Shown here piece by piece: positions 24,428-36,482 of a stretch of DNA of 64,000 nt. This DNA comes from Stephania yunnanensis (lineage: Eukaryota; Streptophyta; Magnoliopsida; Ranunculales; Menispermaceae), in assembly GCA_039657365.1 (NCBI GenBank), contig CM077581.1, positions 13,675,501 through 13,739,500 of the forward strand. The letters run 5' to 3'. A program made the position numbers and the translations under genes. The stretch's first letter is position 1. Each line of letters begins with the position of its first letter. The notes beneath the pieces were generated by a model that worked only from the letters and a program-made list of their open reading frames with translations, did no database searches and was not told the DNA's origin.

Positions 24428-24440
24428 TGGTTTTAGAGCC
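24428..24440 (+). promoter_or_regulatory. Primer binding site after LTR E' (tRNA-iMet type, degraded)
   Basis: tggttttagagcc differs from tggtatcagagcc at the middle positions and is followed by taggtttgg, as in element G (13698). Five bases separate it from the LTR end. Confidence 0.55.
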
Positions 24441-25500
24441 TAGGTTTGGCACAATTTGAAGATAAACTTTTGTTGAAAACCAAAGATTGATTGAGCACGA
24501 TTAGTTCAGAAGTGACTATAAGTTGGGGTATTTAAATTATTAAGTTATGTTTGTTGTATATTACGTATTATTGATAGATATGTGATAGGAAATTTATTCT
24601 CCTGGTTTGTTCGATACTTAACTTGTGTGAAATGGTGAGTAACAATAAAAACATACGATTAAAAAGAGAATAGACTTATGAAACAAAATTGAGCGTGATT
24701 AGATATGAAACAGACTCGTGAACTACAAATTTACAAAGGAGTTGTAAATAGTTCAATACCAATATAACTGATGAAAGTATCAATTATGAAGCCAATAGGA
24801 AATTGGTGGGGAAGGAAGTCCAAATGACTTAGGTATGTAAGTATTGAACATGAAGTCTCTTAAAACTGAAAGTATCGAGTTCTTACAATTATGAAGCACT
24901 CAAGAAAATGTTGGAAAAGACTTAAATTAAGTCTCGAATGATTAATAATTATTTACAAAACGTAAAATGAAATTGAGACTTGTGGGAGGCACAAGATAAG
25001 GATTATATATGGTTTTAGAATGAGGCTAGTACCGGTTGAACTAGTAACTCGCTAAGACCTATTCTATGAAATAATGGTTGAATTCATAACCAATTGAGGG
25101 TTCCATCCAAAAATAGTCTCAATAAGGAAAATGGAGACAAGTGGTTTTGAAATTTGAAATTAATTAGACAAAATTGAATTATGACTGAAAAACATATTGG
25201 GATTGTGATAGGATCAAATAAAGTTGCCTAAGTCAATTTCTATTAAAATAAAAACTTTGAAGCAAATTATTGTCACTTTTATGAAACAAAAACACCAGAT
25301 TTTGGATCGATTGGTACAGAACTTGAGAGGCAATTCTATCCCAAAAGTACTCGTCAAGTGGCAATTTCATGATGAGACAGAGCTCACTTGGGAATGGGAG
25401 GACTAAATGCGATATAGGTTTCGTACCTATTCGAGTAAGGTATAAATAATAGTTCGACTTTTAAATTTCGAGGACAAAATCTTCATTAGTTAGGAAGAGT
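24441..25500 (+). pseudogene. Collapsed Gypsy internal region ending in a chromodomain-like integrase tail
   Basis: Only about 1 kb of internal DNA separates the two LTRs. The last part, 25224-25406, is open and reads HQILDRLVQNLRGNSIPKVL, VKWQFHDETELTWEWED. The order (a hydrophobic start, R.K.IP.VLV.W, then E.TWE.E) is that of the C-terminal chromodomain-like tail of chromovirus integrase, which in working elements directs insertion to chromatin. The stop after WEWED comes earlier than usual. The following ttcgaggacaaaatcttcatta is the customary polyprotein end beside the polypurine tract. Gag, protease, RT and most of integrase are gone. Confidence 0.65.
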
Positions 25501-27911
25501 TGTAATGGCCCAAGCTTTCTAACCATGTTTACGTCATTAAACAGGCTTAACAACCCGTATCGTGGGACCCACACCGTGATATGTCCATTGACCGAGACAA
25601 GGGTCAAGGTATATTTTATTTTTGTAGTGTTGTATGCCTAGTTTAGTGTATATTTGTAGACTATTAAGTCAATTTATACGAATGTGTAAGTAACGAGACA
25701 AGGCGAGGACGTACCACAAGTCGCGTGTCGACGTGGGACCGAGGTAGCGGTATATGGGTAAGTTGGATTAATTTGAGTTAAATATGAGTTGAGGAAGTGG
25801 TTTAGAGGCTTTAATATGGCCACATTGACATACATATTACATGTGCCTATAGTTAGTTAGAAATGAAATAATATGCGTTGGATGTGCATCGAGACTCGCG
25901 TTAATCGATCATGAGGCAAGGTGTCCAATTGTTGAGTCACTCCATGGTGACTTGAGGGATAAGTGGGACAAGGTAGTCCATAAGATGAGCCTCGAGACAC
26001 GTTTGCACACAATGATCAATGGCCACAATTCAAACATATCAACATAGTCGAATTCAATATATAAGTCAACAAATCTCATCTTTTCATCACAAAATTGTTG
26101 GGTCGACAAGGAGGAGAGAAAGAAGAGAGATTCTGGAGTGCTTGGAGAAGAGGAGAAGTGGGAATCATTACAAGTTTTGGTGAGGAAGAGGAAGAACAAC
26201 AAGTGAGGTAAGTGTTCCACACCATAACCTTAGTGATTTCATAAATTTGATGTTGTTGTGGCTGTTGTGGATTGGGATGAGTGTTAGGGACCTCATGTAA
26301 CGTGTATGAGGGTCCCTAATGCAAAAATGAGGCCTATGTGTAGCAAAAACCCAAAATTTGAAGCGCAGAATTATGGGTTCTGCTGCACATACCGCATTAG
26401 GTCAAAAATTTAGCACGCTAATATTAATTAGTGCGCTGGATAGATAAATTAGCACGCTAATGCCAAAAGTTAGTGCACTAATAATGGTTAGCGTGCTAGA
26501 CGGCCGAGGTAGCGCGGTAATGTGGCAATTAGCGCGCTACTGTTCATAATTAGCGCGCTAATTTCCCAGTTAGTACTAAAAATCAGCTAAGTCCAAACAT
26601 GGTCTAAACACTATAAATGGATCCAAACAGACTCCAACACCTGTCAAACAACTCCAGGGGACTAACCAGAGATCCCAGGAGTTTGGGAACACATTTTGAA
26701 GTGTTGAAAGATCGGATAGGCTAGACAAGCGTGTAAATTGTAAGTAAAGCTATGAGAATTCTATATTTCATTTCATTCACTTTTATTGCTTTTTATGGAC
26801 ATTACTACCTGTAATCTCACATCATGTTGTTCTTGTGTCTATTCATAATCGAATGTTTTGACAAGATGCCTTATGAAGTGTTTCATTGATTTCAATTCTT
26901 ACTCTTGATGTCATTTTTAAAAACGAATTGATGGAAAACATGTTATTGGGATAACTTGGGTTTGACTAGTCTTGTCTTCTATTTCTTTGGGTTTTGTGGT
27001 CTAACTTGATTTGGATTCCTAGAGACTTGGAACTATTTCTTTTGAAAACTAAATGAGAGATTATCTAGCGTCCATTATACGATAGGTGCGCGGTTCACGG
27101 CGACATAGGTCTACCGGGGTTCCGGCACTCACCACTACACTTGTGCAGCATACGAGTTATGGGACTCGAAGTGGTCAGTAAGAATGAGATTGATGATATA
27201 TAAGCGTAGAGCGCAGCTCCGCTATTTGCGTGAGATATGTTGAGTGCATCTCCATATAGTAGTGACAAAGGCTTGGTGATAGGTTCTCACCGCCAATCGG
27301 ACATAGATCATCTCGACTTAACCTGTATCAGTCGATACATCTTTAATTGTGGTATTTACTTGCATTATTTGATTCAGCACTTCTTTCGCTATTTATGCTT
27401 TTAAATACCATTATGTTATTTTGGAAATGTGGCATAGAATTCTCCAGTTATTACTTAAATTTTATTATACTTACCGTTTAGTTTGTGATGGTAGATGTAG
27501 GTCCGTCGAGCAGTAGCAGACTAGGGAAGGAGAAGATCGGTGACTTCCTCTTAGCAGTTCGGCGAATCTCCTCACTCATTTTGTATGTCTCTACTTTTAT
27601 TGTATTATTATTGTTTATGTCATTTTGGGTTGTACATTGGGTTGAGTGACTAGTTCTATATATATACATGCATTTGATGCTATATTTTCCTGATTTTCCA
27701 CATTTGGAATTTTGGATAATGAAAGCTTCTGCATAACATGATAAAGGAGTCTTAATTAACTCTGACTTTAATAATATATCGTAACATGTGATTGAGGAAT
27801 ATAGGGACGAAAGGCTGACTAATACGTAATTAAGTTTTATGTGACTTGGTTTAAGGCATGATTACAAGATTAGACCGGGCGGTGCGCTGTTTTGTAGAAA
27901 GGGCCATTACA
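25501..27911 (+). repeat. Gypsy E 3' LTR
   Basis: 2411 bp with perfect inverted termini: tgtaatggccc at the start and gggccattaca at the end. It follows a polypurine tract, so it is a 3' LTR in plus orientation. It shares the layout of G's LTR: gtgggaccgaggtagcgg near 25735, the palindrome cluster (26411-26560), the aaggagaagatcggtgac block (27525-27545) and the gactaatacgt block near 27816. The sequence beyond 27911 belongs to the gag of element D, so E lies in D. Confidence 0.85.
26411..26560. repeat. Array of eight TAGCGCGCTA-type palindromes
   Basis: Ten-base near-palindromes of the form TAG-C/T-R-Y-G/A-CTA start at 26411, 26429, 26450, 26471, 26489, 26510, 26530 and 26551, so the spacing is 18-21 bp (mean 20). 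Two are perfect tagcgcgcta, one is tagtgcacta, and the rest differ from the perfect form mainly by C-to-T or G-to-A changes. It lies within the LTR of element E. Confidence 0.85.
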
Positions 27912-28985
27912 ATATCGAATGATGTGACCCTACTTTCCACATCCAAAACCTATAACTATAGGTTTACTACCTATAGGAGATTCCTGATTAGGCGCTGGTC
28001 TTTGACTCATAGCCTATCCCTGAGATCCTCAACCCTTACCTCCAATCCTCTATGACTGAAATGTACCCTATGAGTTGTATATTAAATAGAATATGATCGT
28101 CTATGTCCTGACCCTATCTGTGTCAACTCCGAGGATCTATTTGGTGTGTTCAGAAAATGATTACGATGCAAATATGATGGAACCACAGGTGTCGTAAGTG
28201 TGAATGGTAGTTCTCTACTTTTTCCTTTCTTTTGGAAACTCGAGTCAAACCTTGCTGGAAATTTTTTGTTGGCCTCAAAACCTGAGTTTTGTCTGGACTT
28301 TACAACACCCTGATATCGTTGTGATTCACACTAAAAACTATGTATGGACATAAGCTCTGGATCTATCTCGAACCTCCCGCAGAGCGTTCGACTTAGTTGC
28401 AGATATAGTAGTACCAAGCTCTTCTTGCAAGCCATACATATACTTGCGCATCTTCTCCTTCTCCATCATTCTCGACTCCCCGACATACCTCAAAAGATAA
28501 TCAAACTGAGCATCGTACCGAGCCAATGTCATATCTCCCTAAACTAAATGATCAAACTCTAGTTTCTTTTACAAAACTAAACTCTCATCAAAGTACTGCT
28601 TAGTGAACTCCTCAAGAAAGTCAGCCCAAGTCTCAAATATTGGATGTCCGTCATGCAAAGATCTCCACCAAATCTTAGCATAAACTTACAGATAGTACGA
28701 CGATATCAAAGCTCTCAAATATTCTTCCGTATTCAACATATTATGAAGCTTCTCATAATTGAGAACCCAAGTCTCAACAGTCCTCAAGTCTAATTCATTA
28801 TAGAAGTACATAGAATCATACTTCCTAAACTCTCTCCTCTGCCTTTCCTCCCTCGACATTCCATTAACCATGGCTAAATCAGCCCGAACCAAAGTTGCAA
28901 CAACTGGCTCATCTCCAGGATGAACTACAGAGGTCCTGCTCCTCGTGAACGGATGCATTTGTAGTAGGAACTTCCTGAGCAACAT
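27912..28985 (-). pseudogene. Gypsy gag pseudogene (element D)
   Basis: Minus-strand open pieces at 28985-28686 and 28532-28338 give a Met-rich start, REFRKYDSMYF.NELDLRTVETWVLNYEKLHNML, then, after a frameshift and stops, MTLARYDAQFDYLLRYV and KMRKYMYGLQEEL. This is the chromovirus-type gag core. Toward the left edge, 27912-27945 reads GFGCGK.GHII on minus, a decayed CCHC zinc knuckle with its first Cys changed to Gly and an internal stop. The gene is cut at 27911 by the LTR of element E. No pol remains. Confidence 0.7.
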
Positions 28986-29320
28986 GAATTACAGGTGTTT
29001 GGGCGGCCACCTGTACTTATAAGATATTCAACAACTCTTACATTTGCCCTGGAAGGTTCTAAAACACATTTGAATCCACACGTTGTAGATCCCTATCTCG
29101 CCAGATCCCTGACCTGGCTCTTGCTGTCCACTTATTATATTTTGTGACAAAAATTGCAAAAAGAGTGGTTCAGCACAACTATATCCATCGATATCTCGAT
29201 AATATAAAACACAAATAACACAAATCATAAAGTGTTTAAACTTTTTAACCCCATTCTGTCACGTTACTTGCCAACTAATCAGTCACTAAACCTCAATCAA
29301 CAAGATTCCTTTAGAATTTT

Positions 29321-29334
29321 AGGCTCTGATATCA
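29321..29334 (-). promoter_or_regulatory. Primer binding site of element D (tRNA-iMet type)
   Basis: On the minus strand tgatatcagagcct, one change from tggtatcagagcc, lies four bases from the LTR edge at 29339. This sets the minus orientation of D: LTR on the right, gag on the left. Confidence 0.8.
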
Positions 29335-31277
29335 GCATTGTCATACCCACCTAATTAGGGCATCTGATCAGCCTAGATTAACTTAATTCCCTGATAATCT
29401 AGCAGTTTTAACCTCTCCATTAAAAAATAATTAGGATTAAAATCTTGTAATCATCAATTATAAAACTTTATCAACCACGAAAGATTCTAAAGTGAATCTC
29501 AAACCTCAAAGTTTCATAATAATTAATTATATAATCCTTTTAGTTCATTTACATTAACTACATTATCCTTAAAAATTCATAAAAACTTTCGACAGCACCT
29601 CCTCTATTTCTAAGCCTACAACGGGAATCGCGGCCTTCAAAAACCTTCAACAAAACCTGCTCAATTTTGGTAAAATGCCGAAGAACTCACATTCTACCCC
29701 ATAACAATAGAAATTGCATTAACAAAACTATATATATTCATTCTAACCTAATCTGAAGTATTAAAAACCTTAAATTAACATTACCTTGGCTCCAAAATTA
29801 TCTAAGTTCATCCCAAAACCGTTCCAACCATTCCAAATGATAATATTCACATCAAACCCAAAAGAAACCCATTTGTACAATATAATATATTTAAAAACAA
29901 TATATACAGAAATATAAAAGAACTATTAAGTCACAAACAATCTGACAGTTTTCCCTTTCCTTTGTCGTCACTCGCATCTGTCATTACCTAATTATAAAAA
30001 TTCGATAAAGTCAAATAAGTAAATCCCACACTATCGATAAGTAAATCCCATACTATCCAGTACACCTATAATAATCAAATGCATTATATTCTAAGAATTT
30101 GAACAAATAATCATATCGCAAGGAATCATAAATATACAAGTACGCAATCCATCCCGTTTTTGTTGACCGACCACAATCAGAAGACATCTTTTAAAAATGG
30201 TGGGTAAAAAGTCATAAAGATTCATAAGTTTGAGAGAAAGTCCATCAAGAAGACACGCCCTCGCCTCTACGTGGAGTATGATCCTAGAAGGCATCACAAA
30301 AATAACCCATCTGAAACAACTGTCAATAACGATCAGTCACTCCAGTCGCAGAGCACCACTGTGTTTATCCTACCATACATATAGCCAATGAACACAATAG
30401 GACCCCCCAAAGACCTATTTCCTCTCGTGTCCGTGAATGCATGACCAATAAATATGCAGTGATCAATTGTGCGTATAATTATATTCGAAAAATACTCATA
30501 CAATGTAAAGGTTACCATGGGAATTACTTAACCTTACAAATGTGACACCAACGTTCCCTTGCCCTCCGAGTCGATCAACTAGTCTACGCAGGGTTCCAAT
30601 TGCGATCCTATAATTAATTTTAAATCTAGTAAGAATTCATAACAATTTCACAATTATTTTCTAATTAATTACACTTGCATTGACCGAATCGTATCCCTAA
30701 ACCCTTAAAATACTTCCAAAATATATCCTACAATGCCCGGGTTTCATTTTCAACTCAAAATTATTGTTCGACATCGAAAATTACGTTGTCTAGGCTTAAA
30801 TATTTTTTTTTCAATTTATTATATATTTTATTTGGCCTATCTCGACTACAAACACATCTAGAATCCCTCTAAATCTTATTCTCGGATATCCAAATCTCAT
30901 TTTTAACTTCAAATTGTGATTCAGAATCAAAAATTAACCTAGATTGGGCCATAAAACAATTTTTTTAAATTTTAGACATTTTCGAGTATCGAACACGCTT
31001 AACGAGAAAAATACTCGGTATAAATCCTCAAGAAAATTTCAAAATCCTTATTTTTTTATAAAAACCCTCAATTTTCATTAATTTGTCCAAAAATCCTATT
31101 TTCTCAATTTTCTAAAGATTTATTTCATTTTTCCAATTTTCAAAACCATTTTTAAACACATTTTTTTAATTAGGAAGGTTTGGTCTGGTTCAATTGAACC
31201 GGACCTGGTTAGGTCCTATTTGGGGGGTTCAAACCCCCCTATCTTCCTCGTTGGGATGAAATAGAGGCAATGCTTCT

Positions 31278-32186
31278 TGATAGATTTCAAAGAAGAATCT
31301 AAGAATATTGCATTAATGTGAGCGAATTGACTACGATATAGTGCTCTTATTTATAGAGCTGAACAAATCATAAAATAAGGAAAGATACCAAAACTACCTA
31401 GATATCAAAATATAGAAACTTTCTAAATACCTAAATTACGAAATATAGCAACTACTATAATTTTCTTAACACCTCAAACTCAAGTTGGTTCAACTTAAGG
31501 TTGTCAATCGAATAAGTAAACTTGACAAATCTAAGGTTCGTTGTGGAATGGATCAATGACCACCAAAGACGATAGGAAACCGATTCTGATGTGGCAGAGT
31601 TAGAACAATAGAATTGTAGAACGGAGTCAACGACGGACAGATAGCAGAGTCGACATAGTCGACAGCAGGCAATTAGCAGAATCGACATAGTCGATGACAG
31701 ACGGCAGACAACGAAGTCGACCTAGTCGACGACACGCTGACAATAGAATCGGCGGCAGGCAAATAAAAGAATCGGCATAGTCGATAGCAGGCAAACAGAG
31801 CAAGGAGGGAAGTGGACATCATAAAGAAATCATAAAGGCGAAGATATCAAAGACGAGAAAAAAAAAATGAAACGAGTATTAATGGAAGCAACAACAAGTG
31901 AACATGAATGGAAGCATGAAAGCAAACACCATGAATTGGTCGTCGACTCGAAGGTCGATCGACCCAGTACTAGAAACCAAGCTCTGATACCATGATAGAT
32001 TTCAAAGAAGAATCTATGAATATTGCATTATTGTAGGCAAATTGAGTACAATATAGTGCTCTTATGTATAGAGCTGAACAAATCATAAAATAAGGAAAGT
32101 TACAAAAACTACCTAGATATCAAAATATAGAAACTTCTTAAATACCTAAACTACGAAATATAGCAACAACTATAATTTCCTTAACA
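31278..32186 (-). mobile_element. TRIM (small LTR element without genes), 909 bp
   Basis: Two direct 194-bp LTRs (31278-31471 and 31993-32186) have TG...CA ends and very similar sequence. On the minus strand a perfect tggtatcagagcttgg-type primer site touches the right LTR with no gap, and a polypurine-like gagtttgagg adjoins the left one. The LTR carries a tataaata box on the minus strand (near 31350). The 521-bp interior has no gene; it holds several gtcgac-rich short repeats. Flanks are cttct (31273-31277) and ccttt (32187-32191), a poor match, so the target duplication has decayed or the ends are a few bases off. The sequence type resembles Copia-derived TRIMs. Confidence 0.85.
31640..31800. 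repeat. Short degenerate repeats in the TRIM interior
   Basis: Variants of gaatcgacatagtcga plus acagcaggca recur about five times at irregular spacing; several contain the palindrome gtcgac. Confidence 0.7.
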
Positions 32187-33410
32187 CCTTTGTTTCGATC
32201 TCAATTGGTTTTTTTATTTTTATTTTTTAAGTTTTGAGAGTTGGGATCTCACCCCCTCCTCATTGTCTCCTTCAAAAGTCCCCCCTATTTGGTCACCTCC
32301 CTCACCTTGTTCCTCCTCCTTCCCTCTTGGTTTTAGAGTCTCTATTTTGTTTAACCTCACCTCACCTTTCCTCCTCCTTTCTCTTTTATCCCTCTTACAT
32401 AATCAGAACCACCTCTCAACTTGAAATCAAATTAAAAGAAAAAACAGTCCTTAACCTGATTTACAGTCTCAAAAATCAAAATTTTTAATTTTCCGTTACT
32501 TACTTTCCATGGCCAATGTCGACCAACAACCTCAAGTCCTCTCTCGGTTTCAATTCGAAATATTGGAGAGAGAGAGATATTACACCGGAGAAATGTGAGC
32601 AAGAGAGGGAGAATCGTGAAGAATGATGGATGTAGACGATGAAGAGGGGAGAACTGTGAACATGGACGAAGATGAAGACCGCCTGGTTCGATTTCGATTT
32701 GGTTTAATAAGGGGATGGCAGTTTATATCCCTTTACATACAAACCAATACACGTATTGGTAATTTTTCATTTTTCTTTTATTTTCATATTTATCTCTTCA
32801 TTTTTTGTACAAATTAAACCCTGAAAAATGCCCATTTCGACCAAAAATTGAAGAATTTACCAAAGCGCCCTAAAACTTCTGATAAAACTTGTTTTACACG
32901 TAAATCGAGGTATGGGACCCATGTCAGTCCATTCAATTCATTAAAAGTCCAAAACTCAAATTTGTGAACTTAAATTCAATTATTTGTCGTGAAATTTGAA
33001 ACAACAGTTCATGTCAATATTTTAATTTTCTCGAGACCTATTTCGACACGTATCTCGAGATAAAACCTCGTGAAACATATAATTCACTTAGTCGACTTTA
33101 ATTTCATAAAATAACATAGTTTATAGTACGTAACACTAGGCACACATCAAAGAAAAATAAAATTAATAATAAATCTCAATTTCACCAGTGTTTAACTCCT
33201 GACTCGCGGTCAAAACCATAATTAGTCTCGTTAATATTTGATTAACTGTAATTACTAATTTAAAGATTTTGGGATTTGACATCCCTCAGCGAATCCCTGC
33301 TGTTGTTGTTGGTCCTCTTCTCCATATCTTTCATCTTGCAATTCTTAGGCTTACTCTATTGCTGCTGCCTGATCCTTTTGCGATTTGGCCAATAACTCAA
33401 CCTCAAGTCT

Positions 33411-33412
<2 letters not shown>

Positions 33413-33465
<53 letters not shown>
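33413..33465. repeat. (CT)n microsatellite
   Basis: About 25 ct units at the place where Athila A has ctagctcccttggtcccctctctctcctcc, so it grew from a short CT tract in the element. Confidence 0.95.
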
Positions 33466-33468
<3 letters not shown>

Positions 33469-33547
33469 AGATTCTTCATAACCATGTGGTGATTTTAGTG
33501 TGAGCATAAAAGCTTTCATTTACGGTTGTTGGGGCCTTAGTATCGAA

Positions 33548-34413
33548 TTATTCTTCATTTCTCAATCGCACTCCGTCCTTCAAACGCATCTGAATTATCA
33601 AGATATGAAACAACAATTTGTTGTCTCTTTTTGAAATAATAGACTCCCTCAGATTGTTGTAGATGATCTCGCTGATTTTGATTTCCCCGTTCTTTATAAT
33701 CTCATAAAGAAAAACCACTTTTGGCTTGTTGATCTCACCTGCTAAAAGGTGGGTATAATGAAGCAACAAGGAAATCTTGTCACATTCAATAAGCTTTCTT
33801 GAAATTCCCTTTCTTTATGTGCTTCGAAACATTCTCAGCTCCCATGACCCAGCCTTGTTGTCATTGGACAACCAATGCGCTCTCTATGGCTTTAAAATGG
33901 TATAGGTTATAAGGTATCTCATATATACTATCTGAGAAACTCAGTTTCTGATCCATACAAACTTAAGTACTCCAATCCATAGATGTTATTAATTTCATGC
34001 TTATTGAAGGGGGCAAAAATCTCTCTCACCTTTACTGGCTCATCGTTCATACTGAACTTCCCATTAGCATAAAATTCATACACAACCTCACTTTCTCCTT
34101 TACCTTCATTTTTTCTATATTCTTAAGTGAGCTACTTCTAATTTTGTTGCCTAATGAAGTTATTCACTCGTTTATCATACTTGGTGAGCAAAGTCATTCC
34201 TCTCTCACGAATGAACTCCCTACGGTAGATATCCTCATATCTATCCTTGGCTTCTCTACTAATGAAAAGTTTGGATTTAAATGGCCTAGGTTCCTCTGTG
34301 GGATCTCTTGAGGTAGATGCCTCAAATTCATTTGTTCTATCTTGGCTAACTTGCTTCTTTGTTCTTGCCATTTCTCCAAATTTCACACAATACAACAACA
34401 ATGCAACTAGCAA
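33548..34413 (-). pseudogene. Downstream ORF of Athila B, putative plant transposon protein domain
   Basis: The minus frame 34413-34138 contains the likely native start at about 34371: MARTKKQVSQDRTNEFEAST, FISREAKDRYEDIYRREF, RERGMTLLTKYDKRVNNFI. Then come stops, and a piece at 33769-33548 with the counterpart of the LVAGEINKPKVVFLYEI segment and a basic C-terminus. It matches the ORF at 5172-5818 in A over most of its length and is better preserved in the N-terminal part. Role unknown. Stops near 34130 and a frameshift near 33900 disable it. Confidence 0.6.
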
Positions 34414-35495
34414 CTCTGATTTTCAAATCACCAAAAAAATCAAAAATTATATCACTCGGATCATAAAAAGGTCAAATAATGCAAAACATAGACTAAGTAT
34501 TCATCGGTAACATTAATGCTCAACATTCACACAATCTTGCAAAACCCGTCCTACAACCTCAAATCCACAATTCATACAATTTCATCAAAATTTTGAAAAT
34601 TCAAAGCATAACTAATGAAATTGTAAATTTTACCTTTATGTTGGATTAATTTCCGGTGTAAAACACTCCTCCAAGTCTCTATCAATCCAAGCCCTCTCAC
34701 TTTTCTAACAAACCAGAGCCGTAGCTCTCTTTGAACTCAAATCTTCAAATTCAAGCCCTAGCTTTCCAACTTATGCAAATTCATAATGCACTTGCTCATT
34801 TCACTCTCAATCACTAGCAACTCTTTTATCTCACTTAGAAATGATTAAACCGTGGCTTTAGAGGAATGTATGCTTGGTGGTTGTGGTGGGGTTTTGGTGC
34901 AAGTATAAAGAAAATGGTGAACAAGGGGGTTTTAAAACCCACATCAATACTGGCATTGTGCCTTCACGACGTCGTAACATCACCACGCAGTGGGGGTTTT
35001 GTGTCTTTGCTCTATTGCCCTGCTACCACCGTCACTAGTACCTGCGGCGTTGTGGCTTATACCCACGGCGTTGAGTAGTCTTCCAACGTCTTTTGCCTAT
35101 ATTTTTCATTAATTCTTCTTCGACGTTGCTTCAACTTTGTGTATCACTCACACAAGATGTTGTGACCACATGAGGTCCATGTAAATATAAAAAATAATAA
35201 AATCTTACCTTCGATTTGCCCAAGCACCTTACTTTCATCACTTGGACTCCTTCACTCTTTTACGTTCTTTAACGAGTTAGCGAGACATTTCCATTCTGAT
35301 GAATCGCCACCCATCAAATGGTCCTGCACATTCGATGCTAATTTTTGAAAGTTAGAACTAAAACTTGTTAATTGTATTTATTAAACTAAATAATTGACTA
35401 CTAACTAAAAGTTTAAAACTTGAAATTTAAAACCCTTGGGCTGCCTCCCAGTAGCGCTTAATTTAACATCATTAGTCTGGTGCCTTTTCGCTCAC
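34414..35495 (-). other. Spacer between protease and downstream ORF in Athila B
   Basis: About 1.1 kb related to 5826-7008 of A, including a more GC-rich part (about 34930-35080). No RT, RNase H or integrase motif was seen on the minus strand. Confidence 0.5.
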
Positions 35496-35940
35496 TTATT
35501 CAGAGTCTAAATAAAAGAATTTCATCCGCAGATTGGAAATTATGATGTCATCCCCATTTGGATGTACTTCTTCACCATCAACAAAGACAACTTTCTCAAC
35601 ATCATCGCCCTTATTGATGCTCATTGTGATATTCCTATCTTTTATGTACAAATTTGCATTAGCAGTGTTCAAGAATGGTCGCCCAAGTATCATAGACACA
35701 TCATCATCTATATTGTGATTCATAACCTCAAAATCTACGATGAATGTGAATCTACTCACTTTCACATGCATATTCATGACTTTACCTAGAGTTGGCATCA
35801 AGTTGTCATTTACTACTTGCAAATTCGTGGTATTGAGACAATTGATCTTCAAATCAGCGTGCAACACGTTCATTAGGGGCATGACATTGACTGAGGCTCT
35901 CATATCACATAAGAAATTTATAAATCAATGCCCGTCAATG
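35496..35940 (-). pseudogene. Aspartic protease of Athila B, catalytic motif damaged
   Basis: The minus frame 35903-35496 is open for 135 codons and extends upstream to a CDMRASVNVMP reading. Athila-type proteases have D-L-G-A-S-(I/V)-N-(L/V)-MP here; the Gly of the catalytic D-x-G is replaced by Arg. Downstream the fold is well kept: NMHVKVSRFTFIVDF, DDDVSMILGRPFLNTANANL and RNITMSI. The enzyme would release Gag products. This copy has a mostly intact frame but should be inactive because of the D-M-R change. It lies between gag and the spacer, as in A. Confidence 0.75.
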
Positions 35941-36391
35941 TTTATCGATATCATATCACTCTAGGATCTCTCATTTTGATAGCTTGAAGTCTTGGGATGA
36001 GCTGAACTTTAATTCTAGCTTCTTCGGAACCACCTTGATGACATTGCCTTATGGTGCTTCTTCAGAAAGTCCCTCATCTTTTTGCTCGGCCTTCCATTGT
36101 TGTTTCCCCTTCTTTTTCTTCAAGGCATTGATTCTTTCTTGAAACCACCAGGTTGATCTTGCATGACTTCCATATTGTACTCATGCATTTTTTCATGCTT
36201 CCTCATAGCCAAAGTATTAAGTTTTCTGGCTTATACATTACTTGCTCTTATTTTGGCTCCTTTGTTACCATAGCGCTCATTATCTTAATGGCACTCACGT
36301 TCTCCTTGGGATTGATGACGTTGTTTCTAGGAAACTATCCTTATTTCCTTGAGTTCAAGGCTATAGCAAGCTAACCAATTTTTCTTTCTAT

Positions 36392-36408
36392 GTTCTTGAT
36401 GGATTGTA
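36392..36408. repeat. LINE B target-site duplication, left copy
   Basis: gttcttgatggattgta here and gttcttgatgaattgtg at 39886-39902 flank LINE B. Athila A has one uninterrupted copy of this site near 7825 (attcttgatggattatgattgc). Confidence 0.85.
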
Positions 36409-36482
36409 ACTCCACCTATGTTGTACACTATGTGCGCTACATAGCCGGTCCCAAGTCCGGATAAAGGAGGAGGACTCTGACG

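Larger units (their letters stand above)
29339..33281 (-). repeat. Gypsy D 5' LTR (with a TRIM inside)
   Basis: Plus-strand ends are tgtcatacccac at 29339 and gggatttgaca at 33281; on the minus strand the LTR runs from tgtcaaatccc to gggtatgaca. Removing the nested TRIM leaves about 3.0 kb, long but normal for chromovirus LTRs. The part 32219-33200 matches the fragment at 19061-20055 in inverted orientation. The long A/T-rich part 29340-31270 has no recognised gene. Element D appears to have been inserted into Athila B at 33281/33282. Confidence 0.7.

Noticed and set aside
33410..33470. (CT)n tracts here and at 45452-45531 as GAGA-type regulatory sites of genes
   Set aside because: Both lie inside or beside transposon sequence with no gene downstream; simple slippage growth is enough.
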